64,000 nucleotides of DNA from assembly GCA_027186245.1 (NCBI GenBank), contig CP114484.1, positions 8,898,001 to 8,962,000 of the forward strand. The letters run 5' to 3'. Source of the stretch: Coriaria nepalensis. Its lineage: Eukaryota; Streptophyta; Magnoliopsida; Cucurbitales; Coriariaceae. This document shows positions 58,001 to 64,000 of this stretch, piece by piece. The notes beneath the pieces were generated by a model that ran no database searches, had not been told where the DNA came from, and saw only the letters and a list, made by a program, of their open reading frames with translations. A program made the translations under genes and the position numbers. The first letter of the stretch is position 1, and each line of letters starts with the position of its first letter.

Positions 58001-60863
58001 ATTGTTACCTGGAGAATACACACAAATGGCAGGCCGTGCTGGTCGAAGAGGACTTGATAAAATTGGTACAGTTGTCGTAATGTGCCGTGATGAAATCCTA
58101 GAAGAGAAGGGTCTAAAAGATGTTATGATTGGAAGTGCAACAAAGCTGAAATCTCAGTTCCGACTGACCTATATTATGATCCTACATCTCCTTCGGGTAG
58201 AAGAGCTGAAGGTATTTGGGTTGTGTTATGGGAGGGGTGCTATTTCTTCACTTATCAGGGCCATGCTTCATATAGTGAACTTTTTAGAAAAAGAAGAAAA
58301 TAACATATTAGCGTATTGCGGCATTACTCCCATCTGAGTATTTTCGTTGTGGACAATGTCTGCAGGTAGAGGACATGCTTAAGAGAAGCTTTGCTGAGTT
58401 TCATGCACAGAAGAAGCTTCCAGAGCAGCAGCAACTTCTTATGCGAAAGATGGCTCAACCTACAAAAACCTTTGAGTATGTTAAATGCAGAAACAAAGAT
58501 ATTAACTATCCTTTATTGCTGGAAAGATTCTTGTTATAATGAAATCAGGGATAAGTTCAGATTCGTTAATGTGCTACACCTTTGAATTTATCTGCTTTTA
58601 TCAATATGCTGTGGAAATCTAGGGTTTACATATTGAAGAAAACAAAAGTATTGTACGCTCTTTTTTGAAAAGGATAAGATAAATAAGGGAAAAATAAGAG
58701 AAAGCAAACATCATAGAACAATAATCTATAGATGGTTCATATAATATTGTTGCTTGCATGTAGATGTATAAAAGGTGAACCATCCATTGAGGAATACTAT
58801 GAAATGTATTCAGAAGCTGAGAAGGATGGCAAACTGATATCAGAGGCAGTCATTCAAACCTCTAATGCACAAAAGTTCCTTACTCCTGGAAGAGTGGTAG
58901 TTGTAAAATCAGAATATGTGAGTCCTTATGTTCGTATTTCTTATCATATGCCACATGCTAATGCATAGTAGTAAAATCAGAATTTGTTCCTCTCTCTAAC
59001 TTCTGTCATGACTCACCAAACTGCAAATGCTTCCATTTTCTGGCTTCGGTTTTATGGTACGCCAGTTAACTAATTCTGAGTACTGAGCAGAACCATTCAT
59101 GATTGACAGGTCAAAGATCATTATCTTGGAGTTGTTGTGAAACCACCGCCTCCTCCTATTAAATCACCGCCTTCTGCTGTTAAGGAGTCATGCATTGTTC
59201 TTGTGTTGAAACCAGATTCGCCACCTGTGCCCAATTCCTTGGCTAGTGGTAAGTCAGTGGACAAAAAAAGCCTGGATCTCCAACAAGGTTATTTTATTGC
59301 ACCAAAAGCAAAACGTGGGAATGAAGATGAGTATTGTACATCTGTCTGTTCACGTAAAGGATCAGGTCGTATCAACATAGAATTACCACACCATGGTACT
59401 GCTGCCGGGGTATGTTATGAGGTTAGAAAAGTGGATAGCGAAAATTTTCTATGCATATGTGACAAAAAAATAAGGATTGATCAAGTACGGCTTCTGGAAG
59501 AGGTAAGCAGTGTTGCTTATTCGCAGACAGTTCAACTACTGCTGGGTACAAAATCTAATGGAAATGAGTATCCTCCAGCTTTGGATCCAGTGAAAGGTTG
59601 ATTTATCTTTTGTCTTTATTTTTTAAGTTTCTGGTGAATATACAATGTCATCGAATATCTGAAATTTACTCACTGAATTATTTGCAGATTTGTTGGTACA
59701 CTACTATTTAATTTAAGATAGTAAAAGTGTAACTATAAACTTTCATGGACTGTCTTCAAAACATATTAATAACTCCTCTTATTCACATAAAAAGTGGGTA
59801 CTCTTTTCCAGATCTGAAGTTGAAAGATATGGATCTTGTTGAGCAATACAAGCACTGGACAGGCTTACTGCAAGCCATGTCTGCTAACAAGTGCCATGGG
59901 TGTATAAAATTGGAAGAACACATGAAGTTAGCAGCCGAAATAATGAGGCACAAAGAGGAAGTAAATACACTTCAATTCCAAATGTCAGACGAGGCTCTTC
60001 AACAGATGCCGGATTTTCAGGGCCGGGTAATATATTTCATTATTTTGCAATTTTGTTTCCTTAACTGTTCCTGTTCCTTGTTTCATGAAGCAACTCACCC
60101 TTATGTTTTGCAGATCGATGTACTCAAGGAAGTTGGCTGCTTAGATTCTGACCTAGTAGTTCAAATAAAAGGCCGTGTTGCTTGTGAGATGAACTCAGGA
60201 GAAGAGTTGATATGCACCGAGTGTTTATTTGAGAACCAATTGGATGACCTTGAACCAGAAGAAGCGGTTGCTATAATGTCTGCTTTTGTTTTTCAACAAA
60301 AGAATACTTCTGAACCTTCCCTTACTCCAAAGCTCGTGCAGGCCAAACAGAGGTATTTATTTATATCTCATTCATGCTCAATTGCACGGCGAGTTTGTAT
60401 CTGAGATATTTGTTAATTCCAGATTGTTGGAGACTGCATTAAGACTTGGGGACCTACAAGCCCACTTCAAACTTCAGATCGACCCTGTGGAATATGCCCG
60501 AGACAATCTCAAATTTGGTCTTGTTGAAGTGGTTTATGAATGGGCTAAGGTCTCTAATTTTCTTCAATAACACACGTCTTCTCTTTCTTTTCTTTTTTTG
60601 TTTTATACCTGAAATGGTTCCCTTTGTCCCCATTTGTTTGGTTATGGCAGGGCACTCCGTTTGCAGAGATCTGTGAACTAACAGATGTTCCGGAAGGTCT
60701 GATAGTAAGGACCATAGTTAGACTGGATGAGACTTGCCGGGAATTTAAGAATGCAGCTGCTATCATGGGCGATTCTGCTCTCCATAGAAAAATGGAAACT
60801 GCTTCCAACGCTATAAAACGCGACATCGTCTTTGCAGCCAGCTTGTATGTTACAGGCCTCTGA
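52082..60863 (+). CDS. SKI2: SKI2-type DExH-box RNA helicase (exosome cofactor), 23 exons
   Basis: The exons are 52082-52216, 52582-52836, 53098-53358, 53483-53551, 53945-54020, 54338-54516, 54640-54747, 55039-55140, 55338-55538, 55681-55791, 56066-56133, 56260-56647, 56995-57150, 57230-57340, 57545-57598, 57954-58211, 58366-58475, 58764-58917, 59110-59596, 59812-60026, 60114-60352, 60423-60549 and 60651-60863, giving 1,358 residues (family about 1,350). It is the helicase of the cytosolic SKI complex that feeds RNA to the exosome. Walker [10 protein letters not shown] lies near residue 376, DEVH near 466, LLSAT near 494 and [10 protein letters not shown] at 782-791. The C-terminal rRNA-processing/DSHCT part ends [18 protein letters not shown]. 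All phases fit and no break is visible. Confidence 0.95.
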
Positions 60864-61272
60864 ATTGCCCCTCATCCTTGCATTCTCTCCAATGGTCTCA
60901 GATTAGACCGTATAACTCTTATCTTCACGTATTCTACTATTTTATCTTTTCGCCTCATTATTACATGCTCAAATTCCCTTTGGGTGCCTTTGAATCTTGT
61001 AACTTTTCATGAAAAATAGGATAAACTGTTTCAAAGTTTTTATTAGCTTTTGCAAAAGAAAAAGAATATATATATATATATATTTAGTTGAAGAATTAGT
61101 TGAGTATTTGTGCAGCCGCTAAACAACATCACATTTTACACGGTTTAATACATAATTGTGCAATGGCGGAAGTTTGAAACACACGTAACAGTATATCCAA
61201 CATGTGTATCTAAATTACATTAGAACATAACAATACAATGCAGACAGTATCTAGACCTGGCCTTTATTAGAA
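60864..61272. other. Convergent spacer between SKI2 and the MEE59-like gene
   Basis: This holds the 3' untranslated regions of both genes and a short (AT)n tract near 61067-61083. No other gene is visible. Confidence 0.55.
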
Positions 61273-62057
61273 CTAATTGTCACTCCTGTCTGGCTTGTCC
61301 GATCTAAGAGTTTCCTGAAACGCAAGTCAAAATAAGTAGAGCTCAATGACCATTTCCATCCATAAACCCACCAATGAAAAAACAAAAAACACAAGAGAAC
61401 ATATCAGGACAGCTATATTGATCAAAATGACGAACAACATCATGATCAATGGAAGCTGGAATCCAATCATTGGTTGCTGGGTTACACGTGGAAGAAACGT
61501 GGTGGCTGCTATCATTTTCAGAATCTGGCGCAAGTTTGAAAGAATTCTTCTCACCTTCGTTTTCGAACTGTATAAACCCAGTTCCTGTCTGAAACCATAT
61601 ATAACATCAAATCAATCAATTTTGCATTTCTGTGACAAAAATGATATACCGTGTGGTGTTGTTGGTCAATGCCATTAAGATCGTCATAGTAATCAGTCTC
61701 CACAAACTCCTCGGCAGCTTGACTCCCACTGTAAACTATTTTCTGGTTTGAAAAAGAAAATGTAGAAACTAATTAAAAACCCAGCAAAAACAAACCGACA
61801 AGAGAAAGAGAAAGGTAAACCTGAGAGTGATGATGACCAGGATGGTTTTCTAGACGCTGGAACTGGGAAAATTCGGGAATGGAACGCGTGGTGGAGTTAG
61901 TGTCGGTGTAGTGAGAAGAATGCTCGCTTCGTTGAGGCTTAGAGTGTCTTTTAGGAGTGATGCCGTCGAAGTAGTCTCTTGTCTTTGCCTCCAGCTCCGT
62001 TTCTTCCTCCTCCGACAAGTGAACGTCGCTCCTGTTTGGCCTTCTTTCACACTCCAT
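61273..62057 (-). CDS. MEE59-like small plant protein, four exons
   Basis: In coding order the exons are 62057-61821, 61742-61650, 61588-61439 and 61314-61273, giving 173 residues. Marks are RPNRSDVHLSEEEE, KTRDYFDGITPKRHSKPQRS, EEFVETDYYDDLNGIDQQHH, TGTGFIQFENEG, NPATNDWIPAS and the end SDKPDRSDN. I recall this pattern and length from Arabidopsis maternal effect embryo arrest 59 (At4g37300). It is acidic, has no membrane segment, and its biochemical role is unknown. The third donor (GAT/GTTGTTCG) is the least certain. An alternative donor at GAAG/GTGAGAAG would shorten exon 3 and end the protein early as EGNS. Confidence 0.75.
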
Positions 62058-64000
62058 TACTCTCTCTCTCTCGCTCTGATTCTTCTTCTTTGGCTGCCTG
62101 TTGATATTATATTGGGATGGGACAAGACGTGTACGGACAAGTTTGTGACCCTTTAAATATCTCACGATCTAGGAGGAGAGAAAATTTGAGGAAGGACATG
62201 TTTGGCATGTTATTTTATAGAAAGTCTCAGTTGAATATTTTTTTTATTAAATGTTTTTAAAAAATAGAATTAAATTAAATTGAAAAAGTTTAAATAATCT
62301 TAAGTTAGAAAATTTGAAAAAATATAACAAAATCTCAAATATAATTTATATCTGTTAACATATTAACATCACTCTTTTTCTAATAACATGTTAATGGTTC
62401 ATTGAGAAAATCACTTTACATTTTGAAGTTATTTTTTGGAGACATTATTCTTGTTCGCACCCTTCTTCTTTGCACTTTTCTCCTTTGACTGACACCGCAT
62501 TCTCTCATTTATTGTCACTCTTCTTCCATCAACTCGCGCGACCTTAGCCTGTTATTAAGATTAACGTGTTAGGCATTTATGAGCCGTTGATTTAAAAGGG
62601 TCTATTATTTATGGCCCATTAATCTCAATAGATTAGTTATTTCTAACTCATTGATATAACAGGGTTACACAAGTCCCCTCGAACAACGCTTAAATTAAAC
62701 CACGTAGTACTTATGATGGCATGTAATAGTATGGTTTATGGGCTCGAGGTGCCTCTTGAAAATTACCAACATAAAATAAGGTGCATAGTCCTAAGAATCT
62801 CAACTATTTCTGATCCTATATAAATATGGCAGTTTCTGTTAACCATTTTTTTCGCAATTCTATTTTCTTCATTTGCGAACATTCGGCCAAAATGAAAAGG
62901 ATTGGTAACTTACGCATGGGAGACCACATCGAGATTATCCATGAAGGATGTGGAACTTCCAAAATTCTACACCCAGTGCTCATCATTGCACTACAGCCGC
63001 CACCAGGTTGCAATCCATCCATAGATTAAGCTAGAGATACTATAGTCAATTACGAGATTACTACCGAAGTGTATCCATTCTCAAAACAATATCAGTCGTA
63101 GGGGAGGTCCCCTTAAGGAGAATCAAGCCACGACTACCAAATGTGGGGGAAACAAAAAAGACCTTCAAGACCAGTGACCACGTGGATGTGTGGCTTCACG
63201 GTTTGTGGTATGAGGGTTGGAGTCAATATTTCCTAGCCCTTTGAGATCAACGATCCGACAATTGACCATTTGGGCTCAGTGGGTTAGAAGATATTGACTA
63301 TTTAAACTCTAAGAGTCATAAAATATTAACTCATTGATATCAACAAGTCAGCTAATTAGGAACTGATGAGTTCAATTGTTACTGACATGTTGATCTCAAT
63401 GAGCCCATTGTTTTTAACCTGTTAAGATCAACAGCGCAGAAAAAATGGATCCATGGAGATCAACGAGTTTGAAATACCTGATCAATTGATCTCAACGTGC
63501 CAGTTGTTTATGACTCGTTGATCTTAATAAGTCGGTTGTTTTTGATCCGTTGAGAAATTAATTTGAGATTTTTTTTCCATTTACAAATTTAGTTCATAAA
63601 TAGAAAAATAGAATTTTATATCAACAAAAAAAAAATAAGTAACTTATTTATTGAGTACTTATCCAATATGGACAAGTTCATCAACGTGATTATGATATAA
63701 GGAACAAATAATAAAAAGTGATTACACAATATCCAAATTACAACATATTTTCGACGGGTGGTAGTGGAATCAGGTTCAACAAGTATTCTTATTGTGTCAA
63801 AGTCTACCACAGTTTCCAAATTTTCTTCTCCTACGTGTTTGTTTGCCGGTCGAAGGTATATGTTTGTTCATAGGTCTCCCACTTGGTCAACACATGTTAG
63901 GTGGTAGAATAACAAGTTATTAGAGCCCATCATCGCATTCCCCACTCATTGGTCGATACTGTTGGATATATTGATTTTGCATAGGTAGTAGCAATACCAA
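62058..64000. other. Repeat-rich spacer with degenerate GTTGATCTCAA units
   Basis: The first 100 bases are the promoter side of the MEE59-like gene. From about 62540 to 63560 short related units recur, for example GTTGATCTCAATGAGCCCA, TTGATCTCAACGTGCCAG and GTTGATCTTAATAAGTC, with spacers such as TTGTTTTTGA. A TATATAAATA box at 62818-62827 and an open frame at 62826-63029 occur, but the frame has no family match. This may be part of an LTR or another mobile element whose rest lies outside. No gene can be supported. Confidence 0.45.

Noticed and set aside
62826..63029. Overlapping plus and minus frames after a TATATAAATA box
   Set aside because: Neither frame matches a family and the region is repeat-rich, so a gene cannot be supported.

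Overview
The window is nuclear DNA from a flowering plant, most likely a eudicot. The genes are split by short GT-AG introns, they match plant families (STP, NPF8, NiaP/OCT7, PHT4, SR45a, mitochondrial ferredoxin, SKI2, MEE59-like), the spacers are AT-rich, and LTR retrotransposons and MITE-like elements are frequent. I cannot name the species. All assignments come from reading the sequence and from memory of the families; no search was run.

Layout. 1-350: 3' end of an STP-type sugar transporter. 350-5,600: repeat-rich spacer with a fold-back element and a dead Copia element (Copia-1). 5,600-12,052: wreckage of beta-glucosidase (glycoside hydrolase family 3, GH3) genes, one of them split by a second Copia element (Copia-2). 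12,450-19,400: a MITE-like element and two tandem NiaP/OCT7-type transporter genes, with a third GH3 relic between them. 19,650-20,250: a frameshifted small pseudogene on the minus strand with a terminal poly(A) tract. 21,117-23,088: an NPF8-type peptide transporter. 24,900-37,690: an interspersed repeat, a hAT MITE nested in it, and a 10.5 kb Tat-lineage Ty3/gypsy element on the minus strand that carries an additional open reading frame on the opposite strand. 38,704-42,387: a recently broken PHT4;5/ANTR6-like plastid anion transporter with an intronic MITE. 43,186-62,057: a compact block of housekeeping genes: SR45a (-), mitochondrial ferredoxin (-), SKI2 RNA helicase (+) and an MEE59-like gene (-). 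62,058-64,000: repeat-rich spacer.

Four things tie the region together. A segment made of the GH3 3' end followed by a NiaP gene has been duplicated in tandem; both copies keep the same order, and their spacing agrees once the MITE in copy A is subtracted. The ferredoxin and SKI2 genes diverge from one short promoter that holds four TGGGCY site II motifs. The SR45a promoter has a heat-shock element next to its TATA box, which fits the stress induction known for this family. A 1.2 kb repeat of unknown class occurs in at least three places. I found no RNA genes, CRISPR arrays or prokaryotic features, and no convincing wholly new biological system. The best leads are the GH3-NiaP duplication, the antisense gene in the Tat element, the unclassified repeat and the divergent promoter.
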